Of a stretch of DNA of 64,000 nt, positions 54,319-62,213 are shown piece by piece. This stretch comes from CAVPPA01 sp963841325 (lineage in GTDB: Bacteria > Patescibacteriota > Saccharimonadia > Saccharimonadales > UBA4665): positions 1 to 64,000 of the forward strand of contig CAWJBZ010000003.1 in NCBI GenBank assembly GCA_963841325.1, read 5' to 3'. Position 1 is the first letter of the stretch; every line of letters begins with the position of its first letter. The translations under genes and the position numbers were made by a program. The notes beneath the pieces were generated by a model. It saw only the letters and a program-made list of their open reading frames with translations. It did no database searches and was not told the origin of the DNA.

Positions 54319-55608
54319 CTAGTCTTTATTCTGTAGAGCTTCGACGCCGGGAAGCTGACGGCCAGCCATTAACTCCAGGGCCGCTCCACCTCCGGTGGAT
54401 ACATGATTAAAAGCGGCTAGCAGCCCACGCTGGGCGATGTAAGCGGCAGTATCACCGCCACCCACCAGACTAAAGGGTCGATGTCCAAATTGTCCCAAAA
54501 TGGCTTCGATAACCAGTTGTGTGCCATGAGCATACGGCCCGATCGGACCCTGCAACCCAGTAGCCTCGGCTACCCCGAGCGTACCGTTCCAGACCACGGT
54601 GTTAGCCAGCTGCATTGATCCGGCAATAAACGAGCCGGAAAACGGTCCGATATCCAGTATCATTTCATCTTCTTTAATCTGGCTGGCTTCGTTGGCCGGA
54701 CGCTTAGGATAATTCTCGATGTCGGCAATGACGTGGGCGCTCCAGTCCACAATCCGCGTCGGACTGGTTTTGTCGATCTTACTGGCGACTACTCCATCCT
54801 GCGGTAAATAAAAAACAAACTGCTGGTCTTTGGCCTTATCCCTAGCTTTTTGAATAATGTCTTTGGCAACGTTGATGTCTTCCAGCTCAATCATACTTTT
54901 AGCTACTTGGATGTCCTCAGCCGCTAAAAAGGTATTAGCCATTGCCCCGCCGACCGCTACGATATCAGCAATATCTATAAACTTATTCAGAATATCAATC
55001 TTATCGGATATCTTGGCTCCACCAATGACCGCCATCAGTGGGCGTTTCGGATTCTCCATAACATTAGTAATGGTATCGACTTCTTTTTCCAGCAATAAAC
55101 CAGCGACACTTGGTAGAAATTTAGTGATCGCCACAGTGCTGGCATGGGCCCGGTGAACTACCCCAAAACCATCCTGGACAAATACTTCTGCTAAACTGGC
55201 TAATTTACCGGCAAATTGTTCATCATTTTGTTCTTCTTCCGGATGGAAGCGCAGATTCTCCAGCAGTAAAACGTGACCAGGCTGCAAGTCGGCTACCGCT
55301 TTTTCGGCTTCCGAGCCGATACAATCTGGCGCGAAGGTTACCTTATCTTTATCCAATAACTCACCCAGCCGTTTGGCTACCGGGAAGAGACTATAGTCAG
55401 GATCAGTTTTCCCATCCGGTCTGCCAAGGTGAGAACAGATAATCAGCTTAACGCCTTTCTCTAATAAATATCTTAAAGTTGGCAGCGATTGCTGAATCCG
55501 GTAATCGTCAGTGATTTGGTTATCTTTTAGGGGTACATTATAGTCAGCTCTAAGTAGTACGGTTTTACCGTTTACATCGATATCTTTGATAGTCTTTTTG
55601 GTAAACAA
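54319..55608 (-). CDS. pgk: Phosphoglycerate kinase
   Basis: 429 residues, glycolytic ATP production. N-domain substrate motifs LLRADYNVPL, ICSHLGRPDG and the HRAHAST region; hinge; C-domain nucleotide motifs GGAKISDK, VWNGTLGVAE and VGGGDTAAYI. Slightly longer than the usual 395-400. Likely one operon with tpiA and the tail-anchored protein. Confidence 0.97.
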   Translation of the reverse strand: MFTKKTIKDIDVNGKTVLLRADYNVPLKDNQITDDYRIQQSLPTLRYLLEKGVKLIICSHLGRPDGKTDPDYSLFPVAKRLGELLDKDKVTFAPDCIGSEAEKAVADLQPGHVLLLENLRFHPEEEQNDEQFAGKLASLAEVFVQDGFGVVHRAHASTVAITKFLPSVAGLLLEKEVDTITNVMENPKRPLMAVIGGAKISDKIDILNKFIDIADIVAVGGAMANTFLAAEDIQVAKSMIELEDINVAKDIIQKARDKAKDQQFVFYLPQDGVVASKIDKTSPTRIVDWSAHVIADIENYPKRPANEASQIKEDEMILDIGPFSGSFIAGSMQLANTVVWNGTLGVAEATGLQGPIGPYAHGTQLVIEAILGQFGHRPFSLVGGGDTAAYIAQRGLLAAFNHVSTGGGAALELMAGRQLPGVEALQNKD

Positions 55609-55968
55609 GTCAATCCCACTCTGTAATATTGCTACTGCTTATTCTACCATGCTAGTCCGTATCGATTACTAGTTAGCCCTAAAAAAACGGAGAAATAGTT
55701 ACTCACCGCCATTTTATAGCGGTATTAGCTAATTTTGTTTTTGTCGAGCGGTCAGTCAATGCTCTTTAAAAACTATGCTAATTTATAGCACAGATTACCA
55801 AAATATGCTACTGCTTATCCACAAAGATATAATACAAGTACATTCTCTTACGTAAAGATAATTGATTTAGTTAGGGGTTCAAGAGTTCGAATCCTTCATC
55901 CCGAGGAGAAATATAACCTAAAACAAAGACGGAAAGTTTAAACCAACAATCACGCCAACTAATACTGT
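55609..55968. other. Intergenic stretch at the edge of the accessory region
   Basis: No coding region seen. It contains an imperfect hairpin (ACCGC-CATTTTATA-GCGGT near 55708), a TTATCCACA box with TATAAT directly after it (about 55814-55833), and a tRNA-3'-end-like segment at 55877-55904. A promoter reading toward the tRNA-like segment is possible. Confidence 0.4.
55877..55904 (+). other. tRNA 3'-end-like fragment (possible attachment site)
   Basis: GTTC-AAGAG-TTCGAAT-CCTTC-ATCCCGA looks like a T arm and the 3' acceptor strand of a tRNA whose 5' strand would begin CGGGAT, as in many tRNA-Pro genes. The T stem has two mismatches and no 5' half is present. Such fragments are left when elements integrate into tRNA genes. 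No integrase is seen nearby. Confidence 0.4.
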
Positions 55969-56703
55969 CTATATCTTTGCTAACATTTCCAATGCCAATT
56001 GGATAAGCCTATCCGGGTGTCTGTCGAGTTCCTCTCTGTTACTCCCGGCAATATTATCATCAACGATCAAAAAACTGGCTAAATCAATTCCTCTAAATTC
56101 AGCCACCGCCAACAATGATGCCAACTCCATATCAACCGCCAAGCAGCCTCTTTTCTTCATCGATCTTAATTTGTGTAAAGTTTCTCGATAAACCGCATCT
56201 GTGGTCCAAACTTTTCCTACTAAAAACCTCAACTTATGCTGTGAAAATATTACTCTCATGACGCTAAGTGAATTTTCGCTTTGAGCTACTTCATCACCTG
56301 GCGGCAAATAGTGGTAACTAACACCTTCTTCTCTAACCGCGGATGATGGGATTATGAAAGTATTCTTGGGAATATTATTAGCCATAGCTCCACATGTCCC
56401 AAAAGCTACTATTTTTTCTATGCCACTGGCTATCAATAATTCCAGGTCGATTACTGAAGCCGATCCGCCAGTACCGGGATACATTAAAAGGATATTTTCA
56501 TGTTCCTGTTTATAAATACATAGATTATTAAGAACTCTGCCACGGTTATTTTTTACCGGGATAGCTTCAATATCTGAGTTTTTTATGACGTAATCTTCCC
56601 AAACCTCATCGTCCAGAATCATGAGTGCTTTTTTGTACTGACCAGCTAAATTAAGACTAGGTGGATTAAATAATGCCTTCTTATCAGGATCAAACAGTAT
56701 CAT
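55969..56703 (-). CDS. Nucleoside phosphorylase (PNP/UDP family)
   Basis: 244 residues of the phosphorylase superfamily that splits nucleosides with phosphate. Motifs: YPGTGGSASVIDLELLIASG (phosphate site), IVAFGTCGAM (conserved Gly loop), VWTTDAVYRET, and the family signature CLAVDMELASLLAVAEFRG with the ribose-binding Glu. Closest in pattern to uridine phosphorylase-like proteins. Useful for nucleoside salvage in an organism that cannot make bases. Divergent from the radical SAM gene. Confidence 0.88.
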   Translation of the reverse strand: MILFDPDKKALFNPPSLNLAGQYKKALMILDDEVWEDYVIKNSDIEAIPVKNNRGRVLNNLCIYKQEHENILLMYPGTGGSASVIDLELLIASGIEKIVAFGTCGAMANNIPKNTFIIPSSAVREEGVSYHYLPPGDEVAQSENSLSVMRVIFSQHKLRFLVGKVWTTDAVYRETLHKLRSMKKRGCLAVDMELASLLAVAEFRGIDLASFLIVDDNIAGSNREELDRHPDRLIQLALEMLAKI

Positions 56704-56845
56704 TAGTCACTACCCATTTTATGAATACTAATTTTAACATATGTTGACTAAATAACTATTTAGTGTTATATAGCGTATAGATGTCACCCAACCGAAGGTG
56801 ATCGTTGCTCATTGACATGATTCGATTCTTATGGAGATCATCGGC

Positions 56846-58177
56846 ATGAAACTCTCGTATTACACCATTACAGTTGACATCCCCACAGGTAAGGTGTTCT
56901 ACAATACTATGTATAAGAACATTGCCGAGCTAACCCATGATGAATGTGGTTGGTTCGAGAACCTGATGAATAACGCTTTTCGGCCAACACGCCAAGAAGA
57001 AGTCGGCTTGCTTGAGTCCCTAACGCAACAGATGTTCGTGGTAGAGGACGACATGGATGAGCTTGCCTACTTCCAGCTTGGGTGGAATCGCAGTCTGTAT
57101 GCCTCAGGCATCGTCCGCCACACCATATTACCAAACCTATCTTGTAACCTTGACTGTCCGTACTGCTTCGAAAACAAGACAGGAAAGTTCATGAATCGGG
57201 AAACCGAGAAACAATATCTAGCCTGGTTGGAGAAGCAGTTGCCAGGTGCAAAGTATTTCTATCTGACTTGGTATGGCGGAGAACCACTGCTCTCAAAAGG
57301 CACAATCAATCGGTTGACCGAAGGCATTTTGCCTTTGAGAGAGCAGTTTGGCTTTGAGTACGGTGCCAGTGTTGTGACTAACGGCGTTTTGCTGGACGGA
57401 CGGTTTGCTGAGCAAGCAGAACAGCTCGGCATAAAGAGTGTCCAGGTAACGCTTGATGGCGACCAAGCTATTCACGATACGTATCGTTTCGTCAAGGGCT
57501 CCCATGCAGGCACCTTCGACACCATCTTGGCGAATATTGCACAGTTCTGCGAAATTTGCAGTTCGGACGTGGCATCCATTCTGCGCGTGAATGTCACTGA
57601 TCATAACTTCGAAACGATACCAGCTTTACTCGACAAGGTCCCGGCCATAGTAAAAAGAAAGTGTGTCGTGCTTTTCCGATGGGTATATTCCCACGCTGAT
57701 GGGAGAAATCCCGGAGTTGAATTTTCAAGGAGGCTGAAGGGAGATTCTCCCTTCACAAACCTTGCGTCACTCTACACACTGGCTGAAAGTCTTGGCTTCA
57801 CGACCAATTCATTCGACGAGGGCCGGACCTACAACTTTTGTGAGTGCGACTTTGACAATGCGTTGTTGATTGACCAGGATGGTGATTTGTTCATGTGTAC
57901 TCACAACATGAGCAAAGGTGAATCTGTGGGCAGTGTCCGAGATGGTTTCAAGACTCAGGGGAACATCTCGAGATATGCAAGATTCGTTACAGCCAATCCG
58001 TTCGACGATCTGGAGTGCCTCCAGTGCAAAATCCTCCCCTTATGTAAAGGAGGGTGCCGTAAGGCGAGGTTCATTGGTAGAAAAACGTGCTCTGATGTCA
58101 GGCGCGATATTCCAGGATACATTCTCCAGAAGTACCGGAAGGCGTTGTCTTCCAGTTCTCAACCATCCACAACCTAG
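56846..58177 (+). CDS. Radical SAM/SPASM peptide-modifying enzyme
   Basis: A 443-residue RiPP-maturase-type enzyme. N-terminal leader-binding-like region (1-95), radical SAM core with the [4Fe-4S] triad CNLDCPYC (about residue 103) and WYGGEPLL, then a SPASM domain: CECDFDNALLIDQDGDLFMC, and CLQCKILPLCKGGC with exact C-x2-C-x5-C-x3-C spacing and one more Cys after it for auxiliary clusters. ATG 56846 is chosen because GGAG stands nine bases before it; ATG 56831 also is in frame. Higher GC and different codon use than neighbours suggest transfer. The target is very likely the 66-residue peptide encoded 16 bases downstream. Confidence 0.9.
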   Translation: MKLSYYTITVDIPTGKVFYNTMYKNIAELTHDECGWFENLMNNAFRPTRQEEVGLLESLTQQMFVVEDDMDELAYFQLGWNRSLYASGIVRHTILPNLSCNLDCPYCFENKTGKFMNRETEKQYLAWLEKQLPGAKYFYLTWYGGEPLLSKGTINRLTEGILPLREQFGFEYGASVVTNGVLLDGRFAEQAEQLGIKSVQVTLDGDQAIHDTYRFVKGSHAGTFDTILANIAQFCEICSSDVASILRVNVTDHNFETIPALLDKVPAIVKRKCVVLFRWVYSHADGRNPGVEFSRRLKGDSPFTNLASLYTLAESLGFTTNSFDEGRTYNFCECDFDNALLIDQDGDLFMCTHNMSKGESVGSVRDGFKTQGNISRYARFVTANPFDDLECLQCKILPLCKGGCRKARFIGRKTCSDVRRDIPGYILQKYRKALSSSSQPSTT

Positions 58178-58193
58178 CTGAGGTGAGGTTCAA

Positions 58194-58394
58194 ATGAATA
58201 CGGTCCAGACAGTTACGAGAGTCAACGACATAACCGGAGCTACTGAAGGTAGGCCGGAGGAGACTCTCCCCACCGGGGAATCAATCACTAGAGCCATTGT
58301 CATGGGTGCCAAGTCTTGCTGTGGAGCGGCTTACAGCGAGAGTCCCCACGTTATGGTCGCGCAGCCCAGTTTTACTGTTCAACCGTCCAACTAA
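58194..58394 (+). CDS. Probable RiPP precursor peptide with Cys-Cys motif
   Basis: 66 residues, behind a strong GAGGTGAGG ribosome site and 16 bases after the radical SAM gene. The N-terminal part (MNTVQTVTRVNDITGATEG) could be a leader. The only cysteines are adjacent, in AKSCCGAAYSESPH (residues about 39-52), followed by VMVAQPSFTVQPSN. No signal peptide and no known family. SPASM enzymes of such pairs typically form thioether or carbon-carbon links. No transporter or protease gene is adjacent. Precursor status is an inference from size, position and composition. Confidence 0.65.
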   Translation: MNTVQTVTRVNDITGATEGRPEETLPTGESITRAIVMGAKSCCGAAYSESPHVMVAQPSFTVQPSN

Positions 58395-58401
58395 TTGTTA
58401 G

Positions 58402-58450
58402 ATGACAGAGGGGAGTTTCATCTCCGGGTGGGGCTTCCCTGCTGTCATTT
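58402..58450 (+). terminator. Terminator-like hairpin after the RiPP precursor gene
   Basis: ATGACAG (58402-58408) pairs with CTGTCAT (58442-58448), extended inside by GGGGA/TTCCC. Only a short T run follows, so efficiency is uncertain. Confidence 0.6.
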
Positions 58451-58506
58451 CGTCAAGTTTTGGTTTTAGGTTAGCCATGAACCTTCACTCAAATCATGGC
58501 ACCGTA

Positions 58507-58557
58507 GTAGTGTTATTTGCGTTGAGTCCTTAAAAGGACTCCGCTGTAACACACTAC
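58507..58557. ncRNA. Candidate structured RNA, hairpin 1
   Basis: A nested hairpin: outer GTAGTG/CACTAC plus TTA/TAA, a GCG/CGC step, and an inner perfect inverted repeat GAGTCCTT-AA-AAGGACTC (58524-58541). Strand is not determined. It does not overlap any open frame of note and could be a regulatory RNA or the end of a mobile element. Confidence 0.5.
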
Positions 58558-58614
58558 AATAGCTTTCACGAATGTGTATTCGTGCTGAAGAGCCTAAAAA
58601 GACGAAAAGCTATT
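58558..58614. ncRNA. Candidate structured RNA, hairpin 2
   Basis: The outer arms AATAGCTTT (58558-58566) and AAAGCTATT (58606-58614) pair perfectly over nine bases. Enclosed is a perfect seven-pair hairpin, CACGAAT-GTGT-ATTCGTG (58567-58584), and an unpaired 21-base A-rich segment. It directly adjoins hairpin 1. Confidence 0.5.
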
Positions 58615-58764
58615 TTGGTTAAACAATCTGCCTAAGCAACAAGTCCTTATCCGCCAGGTAAATTAATCAATATAGTTCTACGATGCATTATAGGGTCATC
58701 CATAAAAATGGTACTTTTATATTACTCATGCATTACTCCCGCCAGGGGCAGGGATGAGGCAGTA

Positions 58765-58946
58765 AAACAATCAGAGAAATATAAAGAAAAACTACCCTTG
58801 TGGTTGCTAAAAGAAGGTGAATTGAAAATATATAAAACACTTTAGATGGACTAAGGACCATACCTCTTACTCATCTTACTCACGATGCCCTAAAAGACGC
58901 TATTGATAACGCCAAAGTATTTAAAAAGTTAATAGATATTAAATAG
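58765..58946 (+). pseudogene. Decayed 3' end of an exonuclease-like gene
   Basis: A protein-like frame (KQSEKYKEKLPLWLLKEGE, KIYKTL) stops and then continues in another frame with LDGLRTIPLTHLT and HDALKDAIDNAKVFKKLIDIK-stop. The HDALxDAxxxA pattern resembles the last catalytic motif of DEDDh exonucleases. The upstream part of the gene is missing. Identification as exonuclease is tentative. Confidence 0.4.
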
Positions 58947-58961
58947 AATTAACTTGTCTAA

Positions 58962-61223
58962 TTATCTTTTGGCTGAAGTCACTGTTTTAGCGGCTGGGGC
59001 TGTCGTCTTTAAGGAAACACTGTGCAAAGCAGTTTCATCAATTTTTGGGATTTGGGTATCGGTTATTTTCAGCTTGGCCTTGGAGAAAACAAAGCCAAAA
59101 GTACTTCCCTGACCTTCTTTACTCTCGAATATAAGTGAACCGCCCTGCGCAGCAATTACTTTCTTAGCCATAAATAAACCCAGTCCCGTGCCGTCCGGCC
59201 GGACTTTGCGGGCGTTAGTGGCTCGATAAAATTTAGTAAATAAGTGGTGCTGTTCCGCTTTAGGAACCCCGATACCAGTATCGGTTACTATCATTTCGAT
59301 GGTTGTCGGGTTGTTGGTTAGAGTTACGTCAATGTGACCACCAGACGGAGTGTAATAAATGGCGTTATCGATAAAGTTCATGCCTACCTGACGGATTTTA
59401 GTCTCATCCAGCATGAGTAATGGAAAGTCAGTGGGTTTCTTATAATTTAATGCAACATTTTTAACTTCGGCGGTTTCAGCTAGCTGGGCAACTTCCTCTT
59501 CCATTAATTTATTTAAATTAACAGGGATTGGTTCAATAACGAATTTTCCGGTTTTCAGGCGCGAAACGTTCAGTAAGTCGGTAATGAGATAGACCATTCG
59601 TTGGGAGCTGGCAAAAGCTTGATGCAGCATTTTATATTGATTGGGGTTAACCTTCCCGGCATCACCCTCTAGCACCATGCTGAGATATCCTTTTACGCTA
59701 GTTAGTGGTGTGCGCAGTTGATGACTAGCCATACTAATGAAGTCGTCTTTCGTTTCATCAAGCTCTTCGAGTCTTTCGTTGGTACGTCTTAGTTTACGCG
59801 TAGCGTCGTCGACCTTATTTTGCAGTGTGATATTAAAGTTTTCAATCTCTTCAGTATGAAGTGCATTCTGAATAGCAATGACTAGTTCGTTTGCGATAAT
59901 TTCAATAACTTTATAGTCCTGTGGGCTATACATATCACCAGTCTTTTTTGGCCCTAATATTAAATACCCGATTCCTTCTTCGCTAACATTCGAGGTTAGA
60001 CGAGCAATAAGGGATATATCCATGTTGTGTAAAGTCTTTTGGGTAGTCTGATATTTGTTTTCCAGTAAATCAGCGACAATAACTTTCCGGCTAATTTTTG
60101 GTGATTTATTTAATGCTGATTCAATATCACTTTCAGAAAAGTTAGATTTTATAACCTTACCGATCGTTCGCCCTGGCATATTTTCGGTCTTTTTAATAAT
60201 AAAGGCACAATAAGTTGGAGTAATATTCTTTTCGACAATTTCAATACTCTTCCTGAGTATGGGATTTAAGCCGAAAGTAGTGACTAATATTTTATTAAAA
60301 TTATCCAAAAGGGCTTGAGCGTCATAGGAGTATCGATAAAACAGACGATTACTTATCTTATTGAAAAATCGTTTCAGAGGTGGGAAGGCGAATGCTAATG
60401 CTACAGCTAAAATTATATATAGCCAACGCACTGCTTGATTGTCCAAATTTTTACCACCCAGCAAGAAATTAGTAAGAGTAAATGTGGTTATTCCAAACAA
60501 AAACCCTAAACTTAAAAGCGATAACAAGTATGCGGATGATCTTGCGACAAGCAAACGAATATCGAAAAGGCCGTGCCTAAAAATAGCCAGAAATATACAT
60601 CCAGCAAATATTACTACCGCTAGGGGGAGTAATAAATTACTGCCGCTGGTGTTCAAAACGTAACCACCAACTACGCCAACCAATAGAGCCAGTAACATCC
60701 CGACGCCAATTATTCTGATCTGTTCAGCGGTGTTAGATCTTGAGGTACGTCTAATTGCCCGGCGAAGCCAAATATATGAAAAGCCCAACGCGATGATAGT
60801 ATATAAAGTCTGTAATGCATAAATTTTTGTTGGATTTAGCAATAAGACACCTAGTGATCCTTTTTTAACACTCCCGACCATTAGTGGCGATAAAGATAAT
60901 ATTGCAAATGCTGTAGATACCGTAAAAAAAAGAACGTTTATCAGTTTGCTAGAACGATGAATGAACTGCTCAGAAAACACAAAGAAGAAAGCCGGCGCGA
61001 AACTACCAAACATTAAGGCGAATCTTAATAACTTTAAACTTATGTCTGGTTGATTAAATAAATCTGTGAGCCAAAGAAATATCAGCCAAAACACTAAAAT
61101 TAATAGAAATGCCTGAAAAGTAATTACATCTCTCTGACGACGAATATTTCCCTGGAACAACATGATAAGCATGCTTACCAGAACGGCTATTGGTATAATA
61201 TAGGCTATAATCAATAAAATCAT
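58962..61223 (-). CDS. Membrane sensor histidine kinase
   Basis: 753 residues. The first 290 hold about eight membrane segments (a 7TM-type sensor module, including a helix pair near 175-215). A GAF-like region follows (about 320-460), then a coiled linker, HisKA with the phosphorylated His in MASHQLRTPLTSVKGYLSM (about 500), and HATPase with N box DNAIYYTPSGG, G1 TDTGIGVPKAE and G2 DGTGLGLFMAKKV. A Lys/Thr-rich tail follows. No response regulator gene is adjacent, so it is an orphan. The signal is unknown. Confidence 0.93.
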   Translation of the reverse strand: MILLIIAYIIPIAVLVSMLIMLFQGNIRRQRDVITFQAFLLILVFWLIFLWLTDLFNQPDISLKLLRFALMFGSFAPAFFFVFSEQFIHRSSKLINVLFFTVSTAFAILSLSPLMVGSVKKGSLGVLLLNPTKIYALQTLYTIIALGFSYIWLRRAIRRTSRSNTAEQIRIIGVGMLLALLVGVVGGYVLNTSGSNLLLPLAVVIFAGCIFLAIFRHGLFDIRLLVARSSAYLLSLLSLGFLFGITTFTLTNFLLGGKNLDNQAVRWLYIILAVALAFAFPPLKRFFNKISNRLFYRYSYDAQALLDNFNKILVTTFGLNPILRKSIEIVEKNITPTYCAFIIKKTENMPGRTIGKVIKSNFSESDIESALNKSPKISRKVIVADLLENKYQTTQKTLHNMDISLIARLTSNVSEEGIGYLILGPKKTGDMYSPQDYKVIEIIANELVIAIQNALHTEEIENFNITLQNKVDDATRKLRRTNERLEELDETKDDFISMASHQLRTPLTSVKGYLSMVLEGDAGKVNPNQYKMLHQAFASSQRMVYLITDLLNVSRLKTGKFVIEPIPVNLNKLMEEEVAQLAETAEVKNVALNYKKPTDFPLLMLDETKIRQVGMNFIDNAIYYTPSGGHIDVTLTNNPTTIEMIVTDTGIGVPKAEQHHLFTKFYRATNARKVRPDGTGLGLFMAKKVIAAQGGSLIFESKEGQGSTFGFVFSKAKLKITDTQIPKIDETALHSVSLKTTAPAAKTVTSAKR

Positions 61224-61280
61224 GTCTTTATAGATACAATAAACCTTATACTAAGAAATCGCTAGCAACTTACGCCCCCT

Positions 61281-62213
61281 ATGATAACGTTCAGTCAACT
61301 ACAACTAGAAGATGCCAAAAAGATTCAAAATTTCGTAGCTCATTTTGAGCCCTACTCTGATTTCAATTTCGTTAGCCTTTATAGTTGGTCTATTAACGAT
61401 CAAACATTATATTGTTTAGATGACGATTCTTTTTATATAGTTATGCCTGACTATACTTCGAAGAGTTTGATTTTCTCGTTTCTATGTACTGCGATTTCTG
61501 TTGGTAGTTTGAAAAACATTCTGGCCTGGAAAAAGGCTAACAATTTGTCTAGGAATAATGTTTTTAAATTACTGTCCGAACCTAGCACGGCAGCATGTCA
61601 ATCGTTTTTAAGTACCACGAACTATAATTACTCGTTAACAGAAGATCCTGCAAATTATGACTACATACTTGGTACCTCAGCGATAGTAAAAGTTCTTGGT
61701 TCTGAGTTTCAAGATTTTAGATATAAACTGGCAAAATTAGACCGAGAGTGGGGAGATAAAATTTCACCGCTAGTTTTTTCGCCATTGTCTAAGGATCATT
61801 TACTTCTGGTTCATGAATTACAACAAAAATGGAGTAAGCAAAAAGGCTCGCCAAATACTCCTTTAACGAGTGAGGCCACAGCGTTTGAGCGGTCGCTACA
61901 GGTAGCTACTCGCTATCCAAAAAGTATTCGCTTTAAGGCGTACGTTATTGGCAACCAATTAGTGGGCTTCGCTAGTTACGAACTCTTGCCGAATAGCTAT
62001 GCGATAGCGCATTTTCTAAGTTATGATCCATCAATTCGAAATATTTACTATAAGCTTGTTTCAGAAACCTGCAAAGACCTATATCAATCAGGGGTGTCAT
62101 TTTTAAATATCGAGCAGGATTTAGGTATACCTGGTTTACGCCAAACTAAAAATCATTTACGGCCAATAAAATTACTCAAAAAATATACTCTGACTATCGA
62201 ATCGCAAGTTTAA
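61281..62213 (+). CDS. DUF2156 (phosphatidylglycerol lysyltransferase C-terminal-like) protein
   Basis: 310 residues in two GNAT-like halves: FSQLQLEDAKKIQNFVAHFEPYSDFNFVSLYSW-type start (key pieces FEPYSDFNFVSLYSW and DDSFYIVMPD), then a second half with HELQQKWSKQKG, FKAYVIGNQLVGFASYEL and FLNIEQDLGIPGLRQTKNHLRP. The last motif is typical of DUF2156, related to the domain that moves lysine from Lys-tRNA to lipid in MprF. No membrane part, so the acceptor is unknown. Its 3' end overlaps the next gene by 20 bases tail to tail. Confidence 0.85.
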   Translation: MITFSQLQLEDAKKIQNFVAHFEPYSDFNFVSLYSWSINDQTLYCLDDDSFYIVMPDYTSKSLIFSFLCTAISVGSLKNILAWKKANNLSRNNVFKLLSEPSTAACQSFLSTTNYNYSLTEDPANYDYILGTSAIVKVLGSEFQDFRYKLAKLDREWGDKISPLVFSPLSKDHLLLVHELQQKWSKQKGSPNTPLTSEATAFERSLQVATRYPKSIRFKAYVIGNQLVGFASYELLPNSYAIAHFLSYDPSIRNIYYKLVSETCKDLYQSGVSFLNIEQDLGIPGLRQTKNHLRPIKLLKKYTLTIESQV

